A DNA stretch of 64,000 nucleotides from assembly GCA_035934235.1 (NCBI GenBank), contig DASYYB010000016.1, positions 1-64,000 of the forward strand. The letters are read 5' to 3'. Positions 1 to 8,525 of the stretch are shown one piece after another. The notes beneath the pieces were generated by a model. That model made no database searches. It saw only the letters and a list, made by a program, of their open reading frames with translations, and was not told where the DNA came from. Origin of the DNA: REEB95 sp035934235. GTDB taxonomy: Bacteria; Pseudomonadota; Alphaproteobacteria; ATCC43930; CGMCC-115725. A program made the translations under genes and the position numbers. The stretch's first letter is position 1; each line of letters opens with the position of its first letter.

Positions 1-859
1 TGACGCCGCGGATGAACTCGACATGCGCGCCGTCGATCTGGCGCGTGCGGTCGCCGACCCAGAGCATGTGCGCCGAGCAGTCGTACCAATCGCCCGTCGT
101 GCTGTCGACGCGCGTCAGCGCTTGCTCGTACGGCAGCAGCAGCGCTTCGTGCGAGGTGAAGAGATCGGTCTCGCGGATCTGCGGCGTGGTCTCGCTGGTC
201 AGGCCGCACGCCGCCATGAAGTCGAGCGTCTCGGTAAGCCGGTCGGCCAGCTCCTGATAGCGCGCGCCGGCCGGGCTTTGCGCGACGAAGCCCTGCGTCC
301 ACGAATGGACGCGGTGGAGATCGGCGTAGCCGCCTTGCGCGAAGGCGCGCAGCAGATTGAGCGTCGCCGCCGCCTGGCTGTAGGCCTGAACCATGCGTGC
401 CGGATCGGGCTTGCGCGCGGCGGGAGTGAACTCCATGCCGTTGATGATGTCGCCGCGATAGGCCGGCAGCGTGACGCCGTTTTGCGTCTCCGTGTCCGCG
501 CTCCGGGGCTTCGCAAATTGCCCGGCCATGCGCGAAACCTTCACCACTGGGCACGCCGCCCCATAGGTCAGCGCTACCGCCATCTGGAGCAGGACGCGGA
601 AGGTATCGCGGATGTTGTTGGGGTGGAATTCGGCGAAGCTTTCCGCGCAGTCGCCCCCTTGCAGCAGGAAAGCCTTGCCGGCGACGACGTCGGCCAGCGC
701 GGATTTCAGCCGCCGCGCTTCGCCGGCGAAAACCAGCGGCGGATAGCGCGTCAGCGTCGCCTCGACGGCGGCGACCGCCTTGGCGTCGGGATAATCGGGC
801 GCCTGCTTGACGGGCTTCGACCGCCAGCTATCGGGCGTCCATTTTGCTTTGGTGGTCAT
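1..859 (-). CDS. Class II 3-deoxy-7-phosphoheptulonate (DAHP) synthase, partial
   Basis: First step of the shikimate pathway: condenses phosphoenolpyruvate and erythrose-4-phosphate. The reading frame starts at ATG 859 and runs open off the left edge, giving about 286 of the usual ~460 residues (N-terminal part only). The class II (plant/Mycobacterium type) signature LLQGGDCAESF is visible at residues 65-75, with the metal-binding Cys at 71, followed by an SRMAGQFAKPR-type stretch and TxHEALLLPYEQALTR further on. It is divergent from the HxlR gene; the shared intergenic region carries two palindromes. aroQ, another shikimate gene, lies near 32.5 kb and is not linked. The family call is firm; the C-terminus cannot be judged. 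Confidence 0.93.
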   Translation of the reverse strand, partial: MTTKAKWTPDSWRSKPVKQAPDYPDAKAVAAVEATLTRYPPLVFAGEARRLKSALADVVAGKAFLLQGGDCAESFAEFHPNNIRDTFRVLLQMAVALTYGAACPVVKVSRMAGQFAKPRSADTETQNGVTLPAYRGDIINGMEFTPAARKPDPARMVQAYSQAAATLNLLRAFAQGGYADLHRVHSWTQGFVAQSPAGARYQELADRLTETLDFMAACGLTSETTPQIRETDLFTSHEALLLPYEQALTRVDSTTGDWYDCSAHMLWVGDRTRQIDGAHVEFIRGV

Positions 860-947
860 GGGTTACGGGGTCTCGGTTAGTTCAAGAAATAATGGCTTTT
901 GGCCCATTTGGCCAGTGAAACGCCCGCGCCGCATGGCTGGCCCGCTT

Positions 948-964
948 ACTTGCATAATGCAAGT
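948..964. promoter_or_regulatory. HxlR-type operator 1 (inverted repeat)
   Basis: Perfect palindrome ACTTGCA-TAA-TGCAAGT, 7-bp arms with a 3-bp spacer. It resembles the ACTTxC...GxAAGT type of site used by HxlR-family regulators and lies 49 bp upstream of the HxlR start codon. Its centre is 33 bp (about three helical turns) from the second palindrome. Confidence 0.72.
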
Positions 965-980
965 TAGTGCCCACGCTGTT

Positions 981-997
981 ACTTTCATAACGAAAGT
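981..997. promoter_or_regulatory. HxlR-type operator 2 (inverted repeat)
   Basis: Palindrome ACTTTC-ATAAC-GAAAGT, again 17 bp, with the same outer ACTT/AAGT arms as the site at 948-964. It ends 15 bp before the HxlR ATG at 1013, so occupancy would be expected to block the regulator's own promoter or its start. Function is inferred from position and symmetry. Confidence 0.7.
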
Positions 998-1012
998 CAC
1001 TTGGGGTGGCCC

Positions 1013-1489
1013 ATGCAACGCAAAAGTTTTGGCACCATGTCCTGCCCGATCGCCCGCAGCCTCGAGCGTGTCGGCGAATGGTGGAGCATTCTGATCCTGC
1101 GCGACGCCTTCCAAGGCCTGACGCGTTTCGACCAGTTCCAGAAGAGTCTCGACATCGCGCCCAACATCCTGACGCGACGCCTCAACGCGTTGGTGGCGAG
1201 CGGCCTGCTCGAGCGCCGGCGCTATAGCGAGCGGCCGGCGCGTTACGAGTACCTGCTGACCGAGCGCGGCCGCGATTTCCGCCCGGTGCTGCTGTCGCTG
1301 CTCGCTTGGGGCAACAAGCATTTCGCACCCGAGGGGCCAAGCGTCGTCATCGTCGACACCAAGACGGGCAAGCCGGTCGACGCCGTGCTGATCGACCGCG
1401 CGAGCGGCGAACCAATTGCTGCGCCGCGCTTCCGCAGCGCGCCGGGACCCGCCGCCGACGAATACACGCGGCGCCGGCACACCCACTGA
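1013..1489 (+). CDS. HxlR-family winged-helix transcriptional regulator
   Basis: 158 residues. The N-terminus has the family hallmark: a conserved Cys (residue 11) in MSCPIARSLERVGEWWSILI, followed by the winged helix through about residue 95 (NILTRRLNALVASGLLERRRY recognition-helix region). HxlR proteins often sense electrophiles or thiol stress through that Cys. I chose ATG 1013 because the in-frame TTG at 1001 has no ribosome-binding site, whereas GGGGTGG lies just ahead of 1013. Two matching palindromes lie immediately upstream, suggesting autoregulation and possibly control of the divergent DAHP synthase gene. The membrane-protein gene follows 31 bp downstream on the same strand and is probably co-transcribed. 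Confidence 0.9.
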   Translation: MQRKSFGTMSCPIARSLERVGEWWSILILRDAFQGLTRFDQFQKSLDIAPNILTRRLNALVASGLLERRRYSERPARYEYLLTERGRDFRPVLLSLLAWGNKHFAPEGPSVVIVDTKTGKPVDAVLIDRASGEPIAAPRFRSAPGPAADEYTRRRHTH

Positions 1490-1520
1490 CTTAAGACCAC
1501 GCCAACCCAGGGAGACTGTC

Positions 1521-2231
1521 ATGTTCGACCAAATCAGAACCGTCACGCTGATCGCCGCCATCGTCTTCAGCTTCGGCGCAGTCGCCACGGTAATACCGGC
1601 GTCGCGCGCGACGCGCCTCGCCTTCCTCGCTGTCGCCGGATTGTGGACCGGCTTTGCGTTTGCGATGGCACAAAGCGGCGCCTTGGCCGCCGGCGGAGTT
1701 GTACCACCGATCGGAATCGTGGTGGCCGTACCGCTCGTCACGGCGGCGCTCGCGGCGGTGCTTTCCCCAACGTTCCGGCAGCTGGCTCTGGCGCTTCCGA
1801 TCGGTCTACTGATCGGCCTCAACACCCTCCGCATGCTCGGTGTCTTCATGCTGCTGCTCGGCCTGCAAGGCCGGATCGCCGGGCCGTTTCCCTACTCGGC
1901 CGGCTGGGGCGACATGATCACCGGCGCGCTGGCGCTGCCCGTTGTCGTGGCGATGGCACGCGGATCGAACCGGCTCATTCCGCTGGCGTGGAATGGGTTC
2001 GGTGCGCTCGATCTGGTGCTAGCGCTCGCGCTGGGCGTGACGACGGGGCCCGGCCCGCTGCAAATCTTCGGTATCGGCCTGTCGGGTCCGTTTACCATGC
2101 TGACGCTGCCGTGGTCGCTGATTCCGACCGTGCTTGTGCCTTTCTACCTGATCCTGCACGGCATCGTCTTCGCGCAGCTACGGCAAACGCACACGACGAA
2201 TTGGACAGCGATCGGTTTCGCCGGTTCCTAA
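1521..2231 (+). CDS. Multi-pass inner-membrane protein of unknown function
   Basis: 236 residues with about seven hydrophobic segments (starting LIAAIVFSFGAVATVI, LAFLAVAGLWTGFAFAM, PIGIVVAVPLVTAALAAV and so on), so it is an integral membrane protein. ATG 1521 is preceded by CAGGGAG at good spacing; the longer open frame upstream runs through the HxlR gene and is not coding. It follows the HxlR gene by 31 bp, so it is the likely regulated target. I do not recognise a specific family or substrate. The stop codon overlaps the stop of the convergent lipoprotein gene by 4 bp. Confidence 0.72.
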   Translation: MFDQIRTVTLIAAIVFSFGAVATVIPASRATRLAFLAVAGLWTGFAFAMAQSGALAAGGVVPPIGIVVAVPLVTAALAAVLSPTFRQLALALPIGLLIGLNTLRMLGVFMLLLGLQGRIAGPFPYSAGWGDMITGALALPVVVAMARGSNRLIPLAWNGFGALDLVLALALGVTTGPGPLQIFGIGLSGPFTMLTLPWSLIPTVLVPFYLILHGIVFAQLRQTHTTNWTAIGFAGS

Positions 2232-2932
2232 TGGGCCGACGGCGTCGACGCGGCGTTGCCGCCCGATGAAGGCGAAATCGGCGCGCTCGACGGTGCGGTG
2301 GAAACGAACGCGTCCGCCGGCACCGGCGGCGGCGAGATCGAGGCCGACGCTGGCGTGATCGGCGTCGGCGGACCCGACGGCGCCGCAACCGGAGCCACAA
2401 TCGTCGGCGTGCTCGCGTGGCTGCTGGATTTGTCGGCTGACGGCGCGGGCGTCGGTGTCGGCGGCGGCGCCGAAGCGGTGGTGTAATCGGCGACGATGCG
2501 TGCCTGCTTGCCGAAGATAACGAGCACTTTCTGGCCGACCGCGATCGGCTTGTCCTGGCGCTGGGTCACCGACACCAGATCGCCTTTGGCCTCGCGCACG
2601 ATGTATTCCCAGCCAGTGGTGTCGCCGGTCGTGTGCTCGACCGTGGTGCCGACCAGACCGCCGGCCAAGGCGCCGCCGACCGCGCCGAGCGCGCGCATCG
2701 CGCTGTCGTCGCCGACCTGGGTGCCGAGCACGCCGCCGGCAGCGCCGCCGGCAACGGCGCCGACCGTCCCGTCGGATCGAATCTCGATTTGGCGGAAACC
2801 GATGACGACGCCGGACTCGACCTTCTCGGCCTGCTGGACGGCGTCGCCAGAATAGACGTTGGGTGAGTAATCGGGGCCGCAACCGACGAGGGCGAACGCG
2901 AATCCAAGCAGGCAAAAACTGACAAACCGCAC
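2228..2932 (-). CDS. Glycine-zipper outer-membrane lipoprotein (SlyB/Pcp-like)
   Basis: About 234 residues. The N-terminus is a lipoprotein signal peptide ending in an LVGC lipobox, then a ~60-residue region rich in GxxxG repeats (AGGAAGGVLGTQVG, GGALAGGLVGTTVE) typical of the SlyB/Rickettsia 17-kDa antigen family. A C-terminal half of low-complexity Pro/Ala/Ser follows. The start is uncertain. GGGAGG lies at 2945-2950, leaving 12 nt to GTG 2932; GTG 2944 directly abuts the Shine-Dalgarno and CTG 2938 would be unusual. It probably anchors in the outer membrane and contributes to envelope stability. It is monocistronic and convergent with the membrane-protein gene. Confidence 0.8.
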   Translation of the reverse strand: MRFVSFCLLGFAFALVGCGPDYSPNVYSGDAVQQAEKVESGVVIGFRQIEIRSDGTVGAVAGGAAGGVLGTQVGDDSAMRALGAVGGALAGGLVGTTVEHTTGDTTGWEYIVREAKGDLVSVTQRQDKPIAVGQKVLVIFGKQARIVADYTTASAPPPTPTPAPSADKSSSHASTPTIVAPVAAPSGPPTPITPASASISPPPVPADAFVSTAPSSAPISPSSGGNAASTPSAH

Positions 2933-3095
2933 CGGCAGTATCACCCTCCCACGAGACTCGCGCGAGATACGGAATCGATCCCACGAAGTCGCGTGACAAT
3001 CCTGTGGCTGACGAGTGCGCCGTCGAGTCGGCATTTACGCCGCAAGCGACTCACTATAAGGCAAATCTGTTCGTCACGAGCGAGAGGGCTCAGCC

Positions 3096-3368
3096 ATGAA
3101 CAAGCAGGGGTTAGTTGACGCTGTTGCCGCGGCTGCGAGCTTGAAAAAGACGCACGCCGAGGGAGCAATTGATGCGGTGCTCGAATGCATCAGTAGCTCG
3201 CTAAAAAAAGGCAACGAGGTTCGCCTCGTTGGCTTCGGTACTTTCCGCGTTGCACAACGCGCGGCGAGCGAAGGCCGTAATCCGCGTACCGGCGAGACGA
3301 TCCATATTGCCGCGCGCAAAGTGCCGCGTTTCCGCGCCGGCAAGGAACTGAAAGAGGCTGTCGACTAA
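3096..3368 (+). CDS. hup: HU-family histone-like DNA-binding protein
   Basis: 90 residues, the standard HU length. It has the HU/IHF core with VGFGTFRV and the DNA-minor-groove arm signature GRNPRTGETIHI at about residues 60-72, ending in the conserved FRAGKELKEAV. The start ATG 3096 follows GAGAGGG. HU homodimers bend and compact DNA and support replication and recombination. It is monocistronic, followed at once by a good intrinsic terminator at 3372-3404. Confidence 0.97.
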   Translation: MNKQGLVDAVAAAASLKKTHAEGAIDAVLECISSSLKKGNEVRLVGFGTFRVAQRAASEGRNPRTGETIHIAARKVPRFRAGKELKEAVD

Positions 3369-3371
3369 GCT

Positions 3372-3404
3372 TCCGGGCTTCGCGTCCGGACGCTCTTTAT
3401 TTTG
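3372..3404 (+). terminator. Rho-independent terminator of hup
   Basis: A 7-bp stem TCCGGGC / GTCCGGA (one G-T pair) around a TTCGC loop, followed by CGCTCTTTATTTTG. It begins 4 nt after the hup stop codon. Confidence 0.75.
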
Positions 3405-3407
3405 AAT

Positions 3408-3463
3408 CACCGCGCGTATCCACGTGCGGTGACGTGGTGGGTCGCCTCGTAAGAGGCGATCCC
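3408..3463. other. Two hairpins between hup and the convergent histidine-kinase gene
   Basis: Inverted repeat CACCGCGCG / CGTGCGGTG (3408-3431, 8 of 9 pairs, 6-nt loop) and a stronger one GGGTCGCCTC-GTAA-GAGGCGATCCC (3439-3463, one bulged T). Neither has a T-run on either strand. They probably act as 3'-end protecting or transcription-insulating structures between convergent genes. Confidence 0.5.
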
Positions 3464-3479
3464 TTAGTGTGCACGCGCC

Positions 3480-6400
3480 TCAGATGTTGCCGCTGTTTCT
3501 TGCGTCACCGTTATGGGCGGCGTCAGGATTTGCCAGCGGCGGTACGTCGGCTTTGGCTTCGGCCAATGGTTTGGCGCCGTCGGGTGTATTCGTATCCAAT
3601 AGGCTACGGATGCGCATCGCCAGATCCTCGCGCGAGAACGGCTTCTGCATCAGCTCGACGCCAGGCTCGATCCGGCCACGGTCGACCACCACGTCCTGCG
3701 GATACCCGGTCATGAACAGCACCTTGATGTCGGGCTGTAGCACGCGCGCCTGATCGGCAAGATGGCGGCCGTTGATGCCCGGCATGACCACGTCGGTCAA
3801 CAACAGATGGATCGGGCGGTTGGGCTCCGCCACCATCGCCAGCGCCGCAGCCGCATGGGTGGTTTCAAGCACGTGGTAATTGAGCTCACGCAAAACCTCG
3901 GCGACATAACCGAGAACGCTCGGATCGTCCTCGGCGATCAGCACGGTTTCGCCGTGGCCCGGCTGCGGCGCCGCGATCGACGACGCGCGCGCGCGCACCG
4001 TTTCAGGAATCGCGGCGGCGATGAAATGCGGCAGCAGCAGGCGGATGGTCGTGCCGCGGCCGACGACGCTGTCAATCTCGACGGTGCCGCCCGACTGCTT
4101 GATGAAACCGTACGCCATGGCGAGGCCAAGACCGGTACCCTTGCCCGCCGGCTTGGTGGTGAAGAACGGCTCGAAGGCGCGCGCCACGGTTTCGGGCGAC
4201 ATGCCGACACCGGTGTCGCTCACCGCCAGCATGACATAGCGACCGGGCTCGACGTCGCCGGCCTGCGCCGCCGCCGCATCGAGCTCGACGTCGGCGGTCT
4301 GGATCTCGAGACGTCCGCCCTGCGGCATGGCATCGTGCGCGTTGATGACGAGGTTCAGGATCACGGTCTCGAGCTGGTTGGCGTCGCAGAAACAGGGTGA
4401 CAGGTTACGCGCGAGCGCGAATTCGTAGCGAATCGTCTCGCCCTGCGTGCGGCGGATCAGCTCGGACATGCCCGTGACGAGCTTGTTGACGTCGACGGCG
4501 CGCGGCTTGAGCGGCTGCTTCTGACCGTAAGCGAGCAGACGCTGAGTCAGCGTCGCCGCGCGGGTCGCGGCGGCGGTCGCAGCAGTCACCGCGCGGCGCG
4601 CCCGGCTTTCGTCGGCAGACATGCCGGCACTTATCGTGCGGTCGGTGATCTCGAGATTGCCGATGATCGCGGTCAGCAGATTGTTGAAGTCGTGCGCGAT
4701 GCCGCCGGTGAGCCGGCCGATTGATTCCATCTTCTGAAGCTGATGGAGATGCTCTTCGGTCTGGCGCAGCGTGCGCGCCGCCTCCTTTTCGGCGGTAACG
4801 TTGCGGCCGATCACATAGATGAGGTCGTCCTGCACCGTCATCGTCCAGGCGATCCAGCGATAGGTGCCGTCCTTGTGCCAGAAGCGGTTTTCGACGCGCA
4901 CCGTGCCGACGCCATCGGCGAGCCGGCGGCGGGCGTCGATCGCGGCCACGGCGTCTTCGGGATGGCGCAGCTTGCTGACGTGCATCGTTCTGATCTCGTC
5001 CTCGCCCCAGCCGAGCGTCCGCGTCCAAGCCGGATTGAGGCTGATGAAATAGCCGTCGAAGGTGCCGACGCCGAACAAATCCTCGGCGACCTGCCAGATC
5101 CGGTCGCGCTCGCGGGTGCGGTATTCGGCTAGACGGGCCATGCGCTGCCGCTCGCCGGTGCCGAGCATCAGCAACGCGCCCAGCAGGCTGGTGCTGAGCA
5201 CGCCGGCGATCAGCACGGCAATGCTCTGCCAACCGCGATGTTCCGCGCTGTAAACCGCCGTCGGCGCGGTGGCGACGACATAGTGCCGGCCGCCGAAATC
5301 GAAGCCCTGCTCATAAGGCGCCGCGGGCGCGGTTTCCGGCAGCGTGCCGAACAATGGCTGCTTGGCGCTACCGTCGAGCATCCGGACATCGAGCAGTTGG
5401 CTTGTCGGACCGAGCAGCGTGTCCATGAGGACGTCGACGCGCAGCGACAGGGCGAGGACGCCGGCGCCGTTGGCGCCGTGCGGCACGGTGACGGCCAGCA
5501 GGATTCCGGTCGGATCGCCGGCCTGCTCAACCAATCCGACCGGCGCCGTCGCGGCGACGCGGCCGCTTTCGACGGTCTGCTCGATCGCGCCGCGTCGCAC
5601 CGGATCGGCCGCCAGATCGAAGCCGAACACGGCCGTCTTGTTGTCGGCCGGCGCGAGATAGGTGACCGGATAGAATTGCGGCCGGGCGCCGGCCCGACGG
5701 AAGTGGCCGAGCTCGTCCCGCTCGCGAATCGTGAAATCCGGCACCGATTGCCGCTGCGCCGCCTCGAATTCGGCACGGTGGCTGGAATCGATGCGCGGCG
5801 CCCACGCCACCGTCTTGACCGCCGGAAAGCGCTTGAGCAAATCGTCCGACAAATCACGGAAATCGCGCCGCGACAGTGACGCCGAGCCCGCGAACGACAG
5901 GCCAAGCTGCTCGAGCAATGTGCCGTATTCGCCGAGTTGCGAGCTCGTCTTGTCGACCAGCTGCTGCGACAGCAGACGAAATTCGAGCAGCGACTGTTCG
6001 TTTTCCCAGGTGCCGACGCGGATAAAGATGGCGACGAACAACGCGAAGAACATCAGCATCGGCACCGCGACCGGACGCAGGCGCGCGCGCCAAAGGGCGC
6101 GCGGCTCGCCGAACGCGACCATCACCAGCGGCAGGAAGAACAGCACGCCAAGCGTGTCGCCGATCCACCAGGTAAACCAGCTCTGACCGAGTTCGGCGCC
6201 CTGGACGGTGCCGGCCGCCGCCAGGCCGGTGAGCGCCAGCGTCGCACTGATGGCGCACAACGCCGGCGATACGATGAAGAAGCGCGCGAGATCGCCGCCG
6301 CTGTCGAGCGGCGCCGGATAGCCGATCAAGCGGCGCAGCGACCAGCCGCCGATCGCCGATTGGGCGGTCGAGGCGAGGGCAATAATCGTCGCCGCGACGG

Positions 6401-6671
6401 CGGCGTCGGACACGCCGACGCGATAGCCGATCCAGAGGTTGAGCAACAGCGACCCGAGAAAGGTCCAGGGCAACGTCGCGCCGCCGCCGATCAGCATCGC
6501 CGCCATCGCGATGCCGGCCGGCGGGAACACCGCCGTCGCGTATCCGGGCGGCACCGCCAGCAACAGGCCGAAGCCGCCACTGACGGCATAGGCCGCGGCG
6601 AGCGCGAACCCCGCCATGAGCCGGCGACGCGTCACCAATAACCGGATGCGATCAAACCAAAGCATCGCCAT
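3480..6671 (-). CDS. MASE1-CHASE-PAS hybrid sensor histidine kinase with C-terminal receiver
   Basis: 1063 residues from ATG 6671 (an in-frame ATG at 6761 would add 30 residues; neither has a strong Shine-Dalgarno). Domain order: MASE1 membrane sensor with about eight TM helices (~15-225), CHASE periplasmic ligand domain (~235-420), a further TM helix (~480-505), PAS (~525-630), HisKA with H-box HDFNN (phosphorylated His ~660), HATPase with N-box NLVINAHDA, G-boxes DTGVGM and GTGLGL (~765-880), then a receiver with acceptor Asp in LLLTDVVMPG (~960). It autophosphorylates and passes phosphate internally to the receiver, and presumably to a phosphotransferase encoded elsewhere: no adjacent response regulator is seen. 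The ligand is unknown; CHASE domains bind small extracellular molecules. Confidence 0.93.
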   Translation of the reverse strand: MAMLWFDRIRLLVTRRRLMAGFALAAAYAVSGGFGLLLAVPPGYATAVFPPAGIAMAAMLIGGGATLPWTFLGSLLLNLWIGYRVGVSDAAVAATIIALASTAQSAIGGWSLRRLIGYPAPLDSGGDLARFFIVSPALCAISATLALTGLAAAGTVQGAELGQSWFTWWIGDTLGVLFFLPLVMVAFGEPRALWRARLRPVAVPMLMFFALFVAIFIRVGTWENEQSLLEFRLLSQQLVDKTSSQLGEYGTLLEQLGLSFAGSASLSRRDFRDLSDDLLKRFPAVKTVAWAPRIDSSHRAEFEAAQRQSVPDFTIRERDELGHFRRAGARPQFYPVTYLAPADNKTAVFGFDLAADPVRRGAIEQTVESGRVAATAPVGLVEQAGDPTGILLAVTVPHGANGAGVLALSLRVDVLMDTLLGPTSQLLDVRMLDGSAKQPLFGTLPETAPAAPYEQGFDFGGRHYVVATAPTAVYSAEHRGWQSIAVLIAGVLSTSLLGALLMLGTGERQRMARLAEYRTRERDRIWQVAEDLFGVGTFDGYFISLNPAWTRTLGWGEDEIRTMHVSKLRHPEDAVAAIDARRRLADGVGTVRVENRFWHKDGTYRWIAWTMTVQDDLIYVIGRNVTAEKEAARTLRQTEEHLHQLQKMESIGRLTGGIAHDFNNLLTAIIGNLEITDRTISAGMSADESRARRAVTAATAAATRAATLTQRLLAYGQKQPLKPRAVDVNKLVTGMSELIRRTQGETIRYEFALARNLSPCFCDANQLETVILNLVINAHDAMPQGGRLEIQTADVELDAAAAQAGDVEPGRYVMLAVSDTGVGMSPETVARAFEPFFTTKPAGKGTGLGLAMAYGFIKQSGGTVEIDSVVGRGTTIRLLLPHFIAAAIPETVRARASSIAAPQPGHGETVLIAEDDPSVLGYVAEVLRELNYHVLETTHAAAALAMVAEPNRPIHLLLTDVVMPGINGRHLADQARVLQPDIKVLFMTGYPQDVVVDRGRIEPGVELMQKPFSREDLAMRIRSLLDTNTPDGAKPLAEAKADVPPLANPDAAHNGDARNSGNI

Positions 6672-6846
6672 CGACGTCCGCAGGCGTGCGCCAAAAAACT
6701 GCCACGGGGAAATCGAAAACGGTTCGGCTCCCCACTGGAACGTGCTGTTAAGACGGCACAATCTGAAAGAACACGTTCGTTAACGTGGAAGGTATCACCT
6801 TCGGTCTGAGGCCGGAAGCACCGAAGCCGGCGCGGATCCCGCCGTT

Positions 6847-7986
6847 TCAGCCGTCGAGAGCGGCCAGTTCCTTGCGCAGATGCTTGCCGGCGGGCGTGAG
6901 GATGGCGACGAAATAGGCTTCGCGCAGCCGCCTCTGCGCCCGCGCTGTGCGCACATAGCCGCGGGCGCCGAGATGCAGCATGGCGGTGTGCGCCGCCTTG
7001 ATCGCCCAATCGCCGGCGTCGATGCGCGATTGCAGCACGCGGCGGATATAGTCGCGGTCGGTCGCGAGCGGTGTGGCGCAGAGCGTTTCGGTCTCGCGCT
7101 CGAGCCGTTCGAGCGCTTCGGCGATCGGCGCGGCTTGTTCCGGCAGGTAGCGGTTGACGTGGCCGAGCGAGCGCGCAGCGCGCGCAATCATCGCCAGACA
7201 ATCGCGCATCAGGCCGAACGCGAGACCGTTTTGCAGCAGAATGAAGCTCGGCCGGATCTTCGGCACCAACGCCTCGGCCGGCGCGGCGAGCACGCGCGCG
7301 TCGGGGATGAAGCAATCGTGCAACGACACCGCCCAGGTGCGCGTGCCATCGAGCGCGACGAACTGGGCGCGTTGTCCCGATTTGACGCCTTCCATGTCGG
7401 TGTCGAGCAACACCATGACGTGGCTGTCGCCGTCAACGCCGAGGATCGCGCCGAAGACGTGGCCGCGACCGAGATTGGAGACGAACGGCACCTGGCCGCT
7501 GGCGCGGTAACCGCCCGTCACCTTACGGCCCTTGAGACGGATCGGCTCGATGCCGGCGAACGTCTTCATCGGATTGGACAGCGCCGTGCCGCCAAGCAGC
7601 TCGCCGCGCGCGACCGGGCCGAGATATTGCGCGCGTAGCGATTCGTTCGGCGTCACCGCCAGATACCAGGCGCAAGCGTCCTGGCACCACATGCAGAACG
7701 CGGTGGCGCCGCACTCCTCGGCAACCAGCGCCGTGGCGCGGACGCCGTCCCACAAATGGCCCGCGCCGTCGGCGGCGCCGACATGCGCCGCATAGGCGCC
7801 GGCGGCGCCGAGCGCGCGCAACACGCTCTCGGGATAATAGCCCTCGAGATCGATGCGCGTGGCGAGCGGCGCCAGCTCTTGCGCGACGATCGCGCGGACG
7901 CGGTCGAAGTCGACCGGCGACGAACTCGCCGCCGGCCGCCGCGACTTGGCGGCCGCGCCACCGCTCGCTGTCACTCCCTTAGGCAA
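6847..7986 (-). CDS. Acyl-CoA dehydrogenase-like flavoprotein (SfnB/DszC-type context)
   Basis: 379 residues with the three-part acyl-CoA dehydrogenase fold: an N-terminal helical domain (TAFCMWCQDACAW), a central beta domain (ALSNPMKTFAGIEP, ASGQVPFVSNLG) and a C-terminal helical domain. The usual catalytic Glu of true fatty-acyl dehydrogenases is not obvious. It is the last gene of an operon with an NrtABC/SsuABC-type importer and an OsmC-like protein, and its start overlaps the osmC-like stop by 8 bp. The context fits FMN-dependent monooxygenases of this superfamily that attack organosulfur or heteroaromatic compounds, but the substrate is inference. It could also be a genuine acyl-CoA dehydrogenase. 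Confidence 0.8.
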   Translation of the reverse strand: MPKGVTASGGAAAKSRRPAASSSPVDFDRVRAIVAQELAPLATRIDLEGYYPESVLRALGAAGAYAAHVGAADGAGHLWDGVRATALVAEECGATAFCMWCQDACAWYLAVTPNESLRAQYLGPVARGELLGGTALSNPMKTFAGIEPIRLKGRKVTGGYRASGQVPFVSNLGRGHVFGAILGVDGDSHVMVLLDTDMEGVKSGQRAQFVALDGTRTWAVSLHDCFIPDARVLAAPAEALVPKIRPSFILLQNGLAFGLMRDCLAMIARAARSLGHVNRYLPEQAAPIAEALERLERETETLCATPLATDRDYIRRVLQSRIDAGDWAIKAAHTAMLHLGARGYVRTARAQRRLREAYFVAILTPAGKHLRKELAALDG

Positions 7987-8503
7987 GGTTGACGCTGACC
8001 GGCACGGCGTTGCGGAACGTGCCCGTCACCGGCGACCAGCGCACGGCGTGCGCCACCAGCTCGTCGAGCGTCTTGCGGTCGGCGTCGCCTTCGACATGGG
8101 CCTTGATGCGCACGGCGGTGAAGCCGACGGGCTTCTCGCTGATGTCGCCGACGCCCCACACCGAGGTGATGTTGATGTCGCCTTCGAGCTCGAGCTCGAT
8201 GCGGCTCAAGGTGATGCCGCGATCGATGGCGTTGGCATGGATGCCGACCGAGATGCACGAGCCGAGCGCCGCCAGCGCCGCCTCGGACGGATTAGGCGCG
8301 GTGTCGTCGCCGAGCAGCGCCGGCGGCTCGTCGACGACGTGCGCGGGCAGCGTGCGGATGTAGTTGAGGTGGCGGAAACGGCCTTCCGCGACGGTGCGGC
8401 ACTTCGCGGTGCGCACCTGGGTGGGGTCGGATTTGCCTTTGGCCGCGAGCTTCTCGAGGCCGGCCTTGTCGACCGGCGCGAGCCGGGTTTTTGTCGTCGT
8501 CAT
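7979..8503 (-). CDS. OsmC-family protein lacking the second peroxidatic Cys
   Basis: 174 residues. The OsmC/Ohr fold is recognised from the PNPSEAALAALGSCISVGIHA segment holding the first conserved Cys, and from the C-terminal VRWSPVTGTF. In OsmC/Ohr peroxidases that last motif reads CPVxxT; here Cys is replaced by Ser, so the Cys pair needed for thiol-dependent peroxide reduction is broken. A further Cys (KCRTV) lies near residue 35. It lies in the importer operon, 22 nt after the permease gene and overlapping the acyl-CoA dehydrogenase-like gene by 8 bp. A role in handling a thiol or sulfite product is possible but unproven. Confidence 0.88.
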   Translation of the reverse strand: MTTTKTRLAPVDKAGLEKLAAKGKSDPTQVRTAKCRTVAEGRFRHLNYIRTLPAHVVDEPPALLGDDTAPNPSEAALAALGSCISVGIHANAIDRGITLSRIELELEGDINITSVWGVGDISEKPVGFTAVRIKAHVEGDADRKTLDELVAHAVRWSPVTGTFRNAVPVSVNLA

Positions 8504-8525
8504 GTCGTCGCTCCTTCTGTGAAGA

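Noticed and set aside
2242..2500. Tandem-repeat-like low-complexity DNA at the lipoprotein 3' end
   Set aside because: It encodes the Pro/Ala/Ser-rich tail with irregular codons; no true tandem unit.
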